DNA of 64,000 nt from Streptomyces uncialis (GTDB taxonomy: Bacteria > Actinomycetota > Actinomycetes > Streptomycetales > Streptomycetaceae), in NCBI RefSeq assembly GCF_036250755.1, contig NZ_CP109583.1, positions 806,001 through 870,000 on the forward strand, in the 5' to 3' direction. Each line of letters opens with the position of its first letter. Within the stretch, counting starts at the first letter, position 1. Under the pieces are notes generated by a model. The model was given only the letters and a program-made list of their open reading frames with translations, searched no databases and was not told the DNA's origin. The translations under genes and the position numbers were made by a program. This document shows positions 32,166-39,733 of the stretch, in pieces.

Positions 32166-33035
32166 TGGACCGGAGGGCGCGCGGTGCGCGGGGGCGGGGT
32201 GCTCACGGGCGGCGTCGGGCGGCCCGTCGTGGGCGATGACCAGGACGGCCGCGTCGTCCTCGTGGCCGATCGAGTCGGCGATCCGCATCACCGAGGTGGC
32301 CAGCGGTTCCGCGCTCAGCGCCGCGCCGGTGCCGACCCCGGCGAGCCGGGCGACCTGCTGGAGCCCGTCCTCCAGCGGCAGCGAGGGGCCCTCCACGACA
32401 CCGTCCGTGACGAGGACGAACACCCCCGGCCCGGAGAGCCGGTAGCGGGTCACCGGGTACACCGCGCCGGGCTGGACGCCCAGCGGCGGCCCGCCCTCGT
32501 CCTCGATGACCCCGGCGCGCCCGTCGGGGGTGGCCCGTACCAGCGGGACATGGCCCGCGCGGGCGCTGCGCAGCTCCCAGGCGACCGGGTCGAAGCGGAC
32601 CATCGTGCAGGTGGCGAAGAGGGAGGCGCCCATGGACAGCAGGAGTTCATTGGTGCTGGCCAGCAGCTCGCCGGGGTCGCTGGTCACCGAACCGAGCGCC
32701 CGCAGGCCGACCCGCACCTGTCCCATGAAGGCGGCGGCCTCGATGGTGTGTCCCTGGACGTCACCGATCGAGTAGCCGATGCAGCCGTCGGGCAGGAGGA
32801 AACCGTCGTACCAGTCGCCGCCGACGTTCAGCCCGGTGAAGGCGGGTGCGTAGCGGGCGGCCACCCGCAGTCCCGGGACGACGGGCAGTTCCCCCGGGAG
32901 CATGCCGCGCTGGAGGGCCAGGGCGAGCTGTACCTGGGTCCGCTGGGCCTCCGCCCGGACCCTGGCCTCCGCGGTCAGGGAACCGAGTCTGGCCAGCAGG
33001 TCGTCAGGGGTGTCCGCGGGGCGGTTCGACGCCAT
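32154..33035 (-). CDS. SpoIIE-type PP2C protein phosphatase (stand-alone)
   Basis: 293 residues. A short coiled N-terminus (DLLARLGSLTAEARVRAEA) precedes a SpoIIE PP2C domain: LQRGMLPGELPVVPGLRVAA, GLNVGGDWYDGF and YSIGDVQGHTIEAA (metal Asp residues), RSARAGHVPLVRA, LVTDGVVEG and EDDAAVLVI. The order and motifs match the RsbU/SpoIIE group that dephosphorylates anti-anti-sigma factors. No own sensor domain is present; the MASE1 protein encoded next may supply the input. The ATG at 33035 is the first plausible start. Confidence 0.88.
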   Translation of the reverse strand: MASNRPADTPDDLLARLGSLTAEARVRAEAQRTQVQLALALQRGMLPGELPVVPGLRVAARYAPAFTGLNVGGDWYDGFLLPDGCIGYSIGDVQGHTIEAAAFMGQVRVGLRALGSVTSDPGELLASTNELLLSMGASLFATCTMVRFDPVAWELRSARAGHVPLVRATPDGRAGVIEDEGGPPLGVQPGAVYPVTRYRLSGPGVFVLVTDGVVEGPSLPLEDGLQQVARLAGVGTGAALSAEPLATSVMRIADSIGHEDDAAVLVIAHDGPPDAAREHPAPAHRAPSGPPDA

Positions 33036-33285
33036 CGACTCATCTCCGCCGCACGTCCGGTCCGGGCTTGTGACCTCGCCATTCTATGCCGATTGTCCGA
33101 TTTCGCCCCTGGCGGGCGGCGAACGCGGCCCATGCCCGCGTGCGACGGCCCATGTCCAGGAACCGGTGCCGCACTCGGCCGTCCGGGTGACCCGACCGAC
33201 CCGGACACCGGGGCCGCCCGTCCCGGGACGTCGATCTCGCCGTACGGCACACGGGCGCCCGCCGGGTCCGGCTAGTCTCATGATC

Positions 33286-34011
33286 ATGGTTGGTGACTTC
33301 GAGCTGAGGAGCGCGCTCGCGGCGGCCGTCGGCTCCGGCGCGCCCGACCGGGCCTGGGGATTCGTCGAGCGCTTCGCCGCGCGCTGGGCGCGCCCCCTGG
33401 GGCCGGGCGACGGCAGCGACGAGAGCGAACTGCTGGCGGTGGAGGAGCGGTTGGAAATCGGTCTGCCCGCCGCCGTCCGCGACGCGTATCTGCTGTTCGG
33501 ACGGCGCGACGATCTGGTCCGGGGCCAGGACCGGCTGGTGCGGCCCGCGCATCTGGACACCGACGAGACCGGCGGGAAGCTGGTGTTCCGGGTGGAGCAC
33601 GGTTACGTCGTCGAGTGGGGCGTACCGCTCGGGGAGGGGGACGATCCCCCGGTGCTGTTCCGCCCGACGGACGAGGAGGAGTGGTCGCCGTTCCTGGACC
33701 GCTTCTCGCTGGCCTGTGTGGAGATGGTCCTGTCGGAGTGCGTGCTGGCCCCCGGCGCCCCGGGCGACAACCGCCAACTCGACCCGGTCACCCTGGCCGC
33801 GCTGGCGGACGCCTTCCCCCCGCTGCCGCTGCCCCGGTATCCGGTGTGGGCGGCCCCGGACGGCCCGCCGGTCCGCTGGTTCGGCGGGGACGAGGTGATC
33901 CTGCGCGCGGACGGCGAGGACTGGATGTGGGCGCGGGCCCGGGACGAGGCCGTGCTGGAGTCGGTCCGGGCCGCGCTGCCGGGTGTCTGGCTGGTCGGCT
34001 CCGCGCCCTGA
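33286..34011 (+). CDS. SMI1/KNR4 (SUKH)-family protein
   Basis: 241 residues. The SUKH-type core is ESELLAVEERLEIGLPAAVRDAYLLFGRRDDL, followed by RPAHLDTDETGGKLVFRVE, VVEWGVPL and a Trp/Asp-rich C-terminal half. SUKH proteins are often immunity proteins for polymorphic toxins, but no toxin gene is adjacent, so that role is not claimed. The start is either ATG 33280 or 33286. A TAGTCT -10-like box at 33273-33278 would put transcription start at about 33286, suggesting a leaderless mRNA. It is convergent with the NDH-2 gene, 14 bp away. Confidence 0.8.
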   Translation: MVGDFELRSALAAAVGSGAPDRAWGFVERFAARWARPLGPGDGSDESELLAVEERLEIGLPAAVRDAYLLFGRRDDLVRGQDRLVRPAHLDTDETGGKLVFRVEHGYVVEWGVPLGEGDDPPVLFRPTDEEEWSPFLDRFSLACVEMVLSECVLAPGAPGDNRQLDPVTLAALADAFPPLPLPRYPVWAAPDGPPVRWFGGDEVILRADGEDWMWARARDEAVLESVRAALPGVWLVGSAP

Positions 34012-34025
34012 CCTGGGTGGGGCGG

Positions 34026-35390
34026 TCAGGTGCCGGACGCCCGTAGCGCCGCCGTGTGGGCGCGGACCTGCTCCGCGGAGAGATAGGCGTCCGTGTGTTC
34101 GAAGTCGCGCAGGGTGGCCGGGTTGCGGGCGAGGAAGCCGGTGCGGACGTAGTCGTCGCCCGCGACGGCGTTGAGCACCCAGTTGGTGAGCACCCGGGCC
34201 TTGGCGACATTGGTCCGCAGAGCCGACCAGTGGTAGCCCCGGGCGACGGCCTGCGCGGGCAGCCCCCGCAGTTCGACACCGAGCGGCTTGGAGACGGCGT
34301 CCCGGCCGCCGAGGTCGACCACCAGACCGAGATCCTGGTGTTCGTAGGGCTGGAGCGGCTGGTCGCGCAGGGACGCGATGACGTTGTCGGCGACCTTGCG
34401 GCCCTGGCGCATCGCATGCTGGGCGGTGGGCGGGCACACCGCGTCCCCGCCCTTGACCAGGTCGGGCACCGCGCCCGCGTCGCCGAGCGCGAACACCCCG
34501 TCGGCGCCGGGCAGGCTCATGTCCGCGCGGACGGCGAGGCGTCCGCGGACCGTCTCGGCGTCGAGCGTGGCGATCAGCGGACTCGCCACCACCCCGGCGG
34601 TCCAGATCAGGGTGCGGCACGGCAGGACCCGGCCGTCGGTGAAGGTGACCTTGTCGGCCGACGCCTCCGCGACGGACACCCCGAGCGAGACCTCGATGCC
34701 CCGACGGCGCAGGATCTCCAATGCGACCAGCCCGAGCCGGTCCCCCAGCTCGGGCATGAGCTTCGGGGCGATGTCGATGAGGTGCCACTTGATCTGCCGT
34801 GCGTCGAGCCGCGGATAGCGCCGGACGGCGTGGCTGGTGAGCCGCTGGAGACAGGCCGCGGTCTCGGTGCCCGCGTAGCCCCCGCCGACGACGACGAACT
34901 GGAGCCGGGAGGCACGTTCCTCCTGGTCGTGGGAGGCGTCCGCGAGGTCGAGCTGGGCGATGACATGGTCGCGTACGTAGGCGGCCTCGGCGAGCGTCTT
35001 CATCCCGCGCGCGTGGTCGATCAGGCCCGGGATGTCGAAGGTGCGGGTCACACTGCCGGGGGCCAGCACGATGATGTCGTACGGCTCGTCCACCAGCTCG
35101 TCGGTGATCTTGCGGATCACACAGACCTTGGCCGCCGGGTCCACCCCGATGGCCCCGCCGGGGATGATCCGGGTGCGGTGCTTGCGGCTGCGCCGCAGGG
35201 ACACCGCGATCGACTGGGGGGTCAGCACGCCCGACGCGACCTGCGGCAGCAGCGGGAGGTAGAGCTGGTACGAGAACGGCGTGACGAGGGTGATGTCCGC
35301 CTCCCCGGGGGAGAGCCGGCGCTCCAGCCGGCGTACGCACTCCACTCCGGCGAAGCCTGCCCCCACCACGAGAATCCTGGGTCGCGCCAC
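34026..35390 (-). CDS. Type II NADH dehydrogenase-like FAD oxidoreductase
   Basis: 454 residues. The FAD-binding Rossmann motif is RILVVGAGFAGVECVRRL and the second, NAD(P)H, motif is FVVVGGGYAGTETAACL; TPFSYQLYLPLLPQVASGVL and GVFALGDAGAVPDL are NDH-2 hallmarks. A hydrophobic/aromatic C-terminal region (GLPAQAVARGYHWSAL) could anchor it to the membrane. Such enzymes pass electrons from NADH to quinone without proton pumping. GTG 35390 follows GGGAAGGA; the longer frame has none. It lies close to the redox-signalling operon that begins 270 bp upstream in the same direction. Confidence 0.88.
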   Translation of the reverse strand: MARPRILVVGAGFAGVECVRRLERRLSPGEADITLVTPFSYQLYLPLLPQVASGVLTPQSIAVSLRRSRKHRTRIIPGGAIGVDPAAKVCVIRKITDELVDEPYDIIVLAPGSVTRTFDIPGLIDHARGMKTLAEAAYVRDHVIAQLDLADASHDQEERASRLQFVVVGGGYAGTETAACLQRLTSHAVRRYPRLDARQIKWHLIDIAPKLMPELGDRLGLVALEILRRRGIEVSLGVSVAEASADKVTFTDGRVLPCRTLIWTAGVVASPLIATLDAETVRGRLAVRADMSLPGADGVFALGDAGAVPDLVKGGDAVCPPTAQHAMRQGRKVADNVIASLRDQPLQPYEHQDLGLVVDLGGRDAVSKPLGVELRGLPAQAVARGYHWSALRTNVAKARVLTNWVLNAVAGDDYVRTGFLARNPATLRDFEHTDAYLSAEQVRAHTAALRASGT

Positions 35391-35662
35391 GGTGTCCGTC
35401 CTTCCCTGAGACCTCTCGTCCCTATCCGGCCCCGCCTGCCCGCATATGGGCGGCGCATCCCCCATCTTTCAGGGCGGTCCGCCGCCCCGCACCCGAAGCG
35501 GCACACGCTTGCCGCACCCGGGGTACGGGCGGGGCCGCGGACAGTACGTGTCAGGCGGCCGGACCGGCCGGTGAAGGCCCTGGTCAAAGGCACCGTGAAG
35601 CACACGGACCACCGGTCGGCCGTGCCCGGGACCCGCTCGTCCGGCGCACCCGCCACCCGGGC

Positions 35663-36013
35663 TCAGCGCAAGGTCTCGGCCCAGTTCGCCGGGACGCGTC
35701 CCACGGGTCCGGGCGCGGGCTGCTCCACCGGGTGGGCCTGCGGGGGCGCCAGGGCGGGACCGGACTCGTACATCTGCTCGCTGTCGTAGTCCCAGAACCA
35801 CTGTTCGCCGGGCTCGAAGCTGCGGACCAGCGGATGTCCGCTGTCCTTGGCGTGGGCGGTCGCGTGTTTCGCGGGTGAGCTGTCGCAGCAGCCGATATGG
35901 CCGCACCGGGCGCACCGCCGCAGATGGAACCACCAGCCGCCCGAGGTCTCGCATTCGGCGCAACCGGTGCCGGAGGGCAGGGCCGTGGGGTCGATGCCGT
36001 CGGGAAGGCTCAT
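35663..36013 (-). CDS. UBP-type zinc-finger protein
   Basis: 116 residues. The ZnF-UBP fold is recognisable by GCAECETSGGWWFHLRRC, then ARCGHIGCCDSSPAKHATAH, then SGHPLVRSFEPGEQWFWDYD, with the spaced Cys/His zinc ligands and aromatic pocket. In eukaryotes this finger binds the free C-terminus of ubiquitin; the bacterial ligand is unknown. The ATG at 36013 overlaps the kinase stop (ATGA), making it the third gene of a coupled operon with the kinase and the receiver-reductase fusion. It may bind a C-terminal peptide or act as a redox-sensitive zinc module. Confidence 0.88.
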   Translation of the reverse strand: MSLPDGIDPTALPSGTGCAECETSGGWWFHLRRCARCGHIGCCDSSPAKHATAHAKDSGHPLVRSFEPGEQWFWDYDSEQMYESGPALAPPQAHPVEQPAPGPVGRVPANWAETLR

Positions 36014-37509
36014 GAGGACTCCTCGGGGGGCTGGGGGTCGGCCGGCGGGTCGGGGTCCGCCGGAGTGAGGGGGAGACGCACCTGGAACCGGGTGTCACCG
36101 GGCTCGGAGCGGGCCACCGAAAGATCCCCGTGGTGCTTGTTGACGACGATCCGCCAGGAGATGTCCAGTCCGAGCCCCGTGCCCTCACCGACGGGTTTCG
36201 TGGTGAAGAACGGATCGAAGATGCGGCCGCGGACCTCCGGGGGCATCCCGGGTCCCGTGTCACCGAACTCCACGAGGACGCGGTCCCCGTCCCGGGCGGT
36301 CCGCACGGTCAGCGTGCCCTGGTCGGGGTCGTCGGCGCGGTGCACGCTCTTCATGGCGGAGACGGCGTTGTCGATGAGGTTGGTCCACACCTGGTTGAGT
36401 TCACCGGGGTAGGCGGGGATGCGCGGCAGGCCGGTGTCGTAGTCCTTGACGACGGTCACCCCGGGGCCGATCTTGGCGGTGAGCATCATCAGGGTGGAGT
36501 CGAGGAGTTCATGGATGTCGGCGTCCTGGTGGGGGGCGCGGTCCAGCTGCGAGTACTGCTTCGCCGCGCCCACCAGATGGGAGATCCGCGTCGAGGAGTC
36601 CTCGATCTCGTTCATGAGGAGTTCCGTCTCGACCGTGTAGTTGAGCCAGCGGACGGCGCCTTCGAGGGTGTCCTGGTCGACGGTCGCGGCGACCTGGTCG
36701 AGCCATTCGGTATCGAGTCCGGCCTGGACGAAGGTGGGGGCGAGCCGCCAGCCCTCGGCGACGCCGTGGTCGTCCAGCCAGTCCCCGACGGCGTCCTCCC
36801 GGTCGCTGGCCTCCAGCGGGCTCAGACCCGGCGCCTTGGCGATGCGTTCGGCGGTGCGTTCCTGGAGTTCCACCAGGGAGGCGAGGGTGTCGCGGTGGTA
36901 GGGGCCGGAGGCGATCACGGCGAGCTTGTGGCGCATCCCGGCGACGCGTTCGCGCAGCGACGCGGTGGCGCGGACGGCCGCCGCGGCCGGGTTGTTCAGC
37001 TCATGGGTGAGCCCGGCGGACAGCGATCCGAGGGCCAGGAGCCGCTCCCGCTGGCCGACGGCCTGCTGGGTGGAGCGGTTGCCGAAGAACAGGCCCTCCA
37101 GGAGGTGGACCGCCATCGGGAACCACTCGCGCATGATCATGGCGAAGGTGTCGGCGGACAGCACGAAGAAACGGGAGGGCTCGGTGACCCGCAGCGAGCT
37201 GTTGTAGCGCTGCGGGACCCGGTCCCCGAGGTAGGCCTGGAAGGCGCCCGCGTACACCCCGGGGTCGGAGGTGCGGTTGATCTCGATGTCGTCGGCGCCG
37301 ACCCGTCTCGACATCACGACGGTGCCGTCGAGCAGGACGTAGAAGCAGGTCGCGGGCTCGCCCTCGGTGTACACGGGGCCCGTGTCGTAGCGCTCGACGG
37401 CGCCTTCCCGGCAGAGCCGGTCCAGCTGGTCGGGTGCCAGCTTCTCGAAGAGGAACAGGGTGCGCAGTTCCGCCGCCTCGCACGGCAGGGGGGTGGGTCG
37501 CCCGTTCAT
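36010..37509 (-). CDS. Histidine kinase with N-terminal cyclic-nucleotide-binding domain
   Basis: 499 residues, soluble. Residues about 15-135 form a cNMP/CRP-type beta-roll (LFLFEKLAPDQLDRLCREGA, TCFYVLLDGTVVMSRR, RVTEPSRFFVLSADTFAMIM). The dimerisation/phosphoacceptor region has GLTHELNNPAAAA (His169). The ATPase has N-box WTNLIDNAVSAM, G1 EFGDTGPGM, F-box FDPFFTTK and G2 GTGLGLDIS. No membrane span is present. It overlaps both neighbours by ATGA. The obvious phosphotransfer target is the receiver domain of the upstream receiver-reductase protein; this is inferred from coupling, not shown. Confidence 0.9.
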   Translation of the reverse strand: MNGRPTPLPCEAAELRTLFLFEKLAPDQLDRLCREGAVERYDTGPVYTEGEPATCFYVLLDGTVVMSRRVGADDIEINRTSDPGVYAGAFQAYLGDRVPQRYNSSLRVTEPSRFFVLSADTFAMIMREWFPMAVHLLEGLFFGNRSTQQAVGQRERLLALGSLSAGLTHELNNPAAAAVRATASLRERVAGMRHKLAVIASGPYHRDTLASLVELQERTAERIAKAPGLSPLEASDREDAVGDWLDDHGVAEGWRLAPTFVQAGLDTEWLDQVAATVDQDTLEGAVRWLNYTVETELLMNEIEDSSTRISHLVGAAKQYSQLDRAPHQDADIHELLDSTLMMLTAKIGPGVTVVKDYDTGLPRIPAYPGELNQVWTNLIDNAVSAMKSVHRADDPDQGTLTVRTARDGDRVLVEFGDTGPGMPPEVRGRIFDPFFTTKPVGEGTGLGLDISWRIVVNKHHGDLSVARSEPGDTRFQVRLPLTPADPDPPADPQPPEESS

Positions 37510-39182
37510 GACTGCTCCAGGTAGCGGTGCACCAGCATGACGGCCATGGCGCCCTCCCCCACCGCGGACGCGACCCGCTTCGCGGACTCGGAGCGGGCGT
37601 CCCCGGCGACGAACACGCCCGGCACATTGGTCTCCAGGTGGTACGGCGCGCGGTCCAGCTCCCATTCGGGGGGCGGCGCGCCGTCGGCGGAGAGGTCGGG
37701 TCCGGCGACGATGAAGCCGCGCGGGTCCCGCAGGACCGTCCCGTCGAGCCAGTCGGTCAGCGGCGCCGCGCCGATGAACACGAAAAGCCACTGGGCGTCG
37801 ACGAGTTCGGTGTGTCCGGTGGTGGTGTCCCGCAGGGTGAGCTGTTCGAGGTGGTCGGCGCCGTGCGCGGACTCGACGACGGTTCCGGTGCGGACGGTGA
37901 TGTTCGGGGCGTCCTCGACCTGCTGGACGAGGTAGTGCGACATGGAGGCGGCGAGCGGACCGCCCCGGACCAGTACGGTGACGGACTTGGCGCCCCGGGA
38001 CAGATACATGGCGGCCTGGCCCGCGGAGTTGGCGCCGCCGACCACGTACACGTCGTGGCCCTGGCAGGAGGCGGCCTCGGTGAGCGCGGAGCCGTAGTAG
38101 ACGCCCCGGCCGGTGAGGTCCGCGACGCCCGGCGCGTCGAGCTGCCGGTACGACACACCGGTGGCGAGGAGCACGCTGTGCGCGGCGATGGCGTGACCGT
38201 CGGAGAACCGCACAGCCTTGGCGGCGCCGTTGATCTCCAGCCCGGTGACCTCGCGGGCGGTGAGGATCTCGGCGCCGAACTTGGCGGCCTGGCGGCGGGC
38301 CCGGTCGGTGAGCTGGGAGCCGGAGACCCCGTCGGGGAAGCCGAGGTAGTTCTCGATACGGGAGCTCTGGCCGGCCTGGCCCCCGGTGGCGGAACGTTCC
38401 ACCAGGACGGTCCGCAGGCCCTCGGACGCGCCGTAGACGGCGGCGCCGAGACCGGCCGGACCGCCGCCGATGACGATCAGGTCGTAGAAGTCGGCGGTGG
38501 GGGTCGTGGCGAGGCCGACCCGGGCGGCGAGGTCCTGGTCCCCGGGCTCGATCAGGGCGGTGCCGTCGGGGGTGATCACCAGCGGCAGCCGCAGCGCGTC
38601 GGTGTCCGCCGCTTCGAGGAGGCGGCGCCCCTCGGGTTCGTCGGAGGAGTACCAGCGGTAGGGGACCTGGTTGCGGGCGAGGAACTCCCGGACCTCGGAG
38701 CACCGCGCCGACCAGCGGTGTCCGACGACCTTGGTGGTGGGAACGGCCCGGTGGTCGGTGTGCCGCCAGGTGTCGAGGAGCTCGTCCAGGACGGGGTACA
38801 GCTTCTCCTCGGGCGGGTCCCACGGTTTGAGCAGGTAGTGGTCGAGGTCGACGACGTTGATCGCGTCGATCGCGGCGTCGGTGTCGGCGTAGGCGGTGAG
38901 CAGCACGCGCCGGGCGCCGGGGAAGATGTCGAGTGCCTGTTCGAGGAACTCGATGCCGTTCATCTGCGGCATCCGGTAGTCGGCCAGCAGGACGGCGACC
39001 TGTTCACCGCGGAGTTTCAGCTCGCGCAGGGCCTCCAGCGCCGCGTCCCCGGACTCGGCGCGCACCACCCGGTGCTCCCCGCCGTAACGGCGCCGCAGGT
39101 CCCGCGCGACCGCGCGGGACACCCCCGGGTCGTCGTCCACGGTGAGGATCACTGTGCGTGCAGCGACGGAAGCTTCCGGCAT
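37506..39182 (-). CDS. Receiver - glutaredoxin-like - thioredoxin-reductase-like fusion protein
   Basis: 558 residues. Residues 10-130 are a response-regulator receiver (acidic DDD 16-18, phosphoacceptor Asp68 in LLADYRMP, Thr96, Lys119). Residues about 150-225 look glutaredoxin/thioredoxin-like with a lone Cys161 (WSARCSEVREFLARNQVPY). Residues 233-558 are a low-Mr thioredoxin reductase fold: FAD loop IGGGPAGLGAAVY, NADPH loop VVGGANSAGQAA, C-terminal GVFVAGDAR. The CxxC of true thioredoxin reductases is reduced to AASC (only Cys373). So phosphorylation probably gates an unusual flavoprotein. The ATG at 39182 has GGGAG upstream; its stop overlaps the kinase start. Confidence 0.9.
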   Translation of the reverse strand: MPEASVAARTVILTVDDDPGVSRAVARDLRRRYGGEHRVVRAESGDAALEALRELKLRGEQVAVLLADYRMPQMNGIEFLEQALDIFPGARRVLLTAYADTDAAIDAINVVDLDHYLLKPWDPPEEKLYPVLDELLDTWRHTDHRAVPTTKVVGHRWSARCSEVREFLARNQVPYRWYSSDEPEGRRLLEAADTDALRLPLVITPDGTALIEPGDQDLAARVGLATTPTADFYDLIVIGGGPAGLGAAVYGASEGLRTVLVERSATGGQAGQSSRIENYLGFPDGVSGSQLTDRARRQAAKFGAEILTAREVTGLEINGAAKAVRFSDGHAIAAHSVLLATGVSYRQLDAPGVADLTGRGVYYGSALTEAASCQGHDVYVVGGANSAGQAAMYLSRGAKSVTVLVRGGPLAASMSHYLVQQVEDAPNITVRTGTVVESAHGADHLEQLTLRDTTTGHTELVDAQWLFVFIGAAPLTDWLDGTVLRDPRGFIVAGPDLSADGAPPPEWELDRAPYHLETNVPGVFVAGDARSESAKRVASAVGEGAMAVMLVHRYLEQS

Positions 39183-39435
39183 ACGTCTCCCGCCCCCCCG
39201 GTCGGTGAGTACGGCGTCGTACTCGGCGCTCCGGTCCATCGTATGGGGCGGTGGCGCGGCTCGCCGGGTGAACTGCGGGGGCCCGGTGCGGGCGGGCTGG
39301 GGGACGGCGGTCCGGGCGGCCGTTCCTCTGTACGGCCGTTCCGATGGACGGCCGTACGCGGCGGCGATCGCGTGACACCGGTCCCGCCGCCGTGCGACCG
39401 TCCGGCGCGCACCGACCTCGCGGCCGTTCCGGTGG

Positions 39436-39538
39436 CACCGCGGCCGGTTACCGAAAGACCTCGCCCGGCCACCGGGACACCGCGGCCGATTACCGAGACA
39501 CCTCGGCCGGCCACCGGGACTCCGTGGTCGGTTCCGGA
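39436..39538. repeat. 42-bp tandem duplication with partial third copy
   Basis: Units begin CACCGCGGCCGGTTACCGAA and CACCGCGGCCGATTACCGAG and both end GGCCACCGGGA; the third copy (CTCCGTGGTCGGTTCCGGA) is partial and diverged. Confidence 0.85.
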
Positions 39539-39698
39539 CCAGCCGGAACCAGCAATGATGAATGCCAGGAAAGGAACTGACGAATCCTCATCAATGCGAC
39601 AGACAAAAGGGGGTAGCGCCAGGTCAGCCGGGGCGGTGGCACCGGGGGCCGGGCGAGGGGGGTGGCTGGTTCCCGGCCATCGTCATTGGTTCAACCTC

Positions 39699-39722
39699 TT
39701 GACCGGTCTGGTCCAGACCAAT
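39699..39722 (+). promoter_or_regulatory. Chitinase promoter with DasR/chi-box
   Basis: A -35-like TTGACC (39699-39704) precedes TGGTCCAGACCA (39709-39720), a one-mismatch match to the dre core and to the 12-bp element known from Streptomyces chitinase promoters. The AATAAC that follows could be the -10, leaving little or no untranslated leader before the ATG at 39734. Confidence 0.8.
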
Positions 39723-39733
39723 AACTTCCCGAC

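Larger units (their letters stand above)
39183..39733. other. Gene-free region upstream of the chitinase
   Basis: About 550 bp. It holds a 42-bp tandem repeat: copy 1 at 39436-39477, copy 2 at 39478-39519, a degenerate third from 39520. AT-richer DNA at 39560-39600 and the chitinase promoter follow. One frame encodes a Pro/Thr-rich repeat peptide across the array, but it has no credible start or domain and is not called a gene. Confidence 0.65.

Noticed and set aside
33286..34011. SMI1/KNR4 gene as immunity gene of a toxin system
   Set aside because: No toxin, WXG or polymorphic-toxin gene lies nearby.
33040..35340. 766-codon minus-strand frame across SMI1 and NDH-2 genes
   Set aside because: Arg/Pro/Gly-rich; wrong frame relative to the NDH-2 motifs and antisense to the SMI1 gene.
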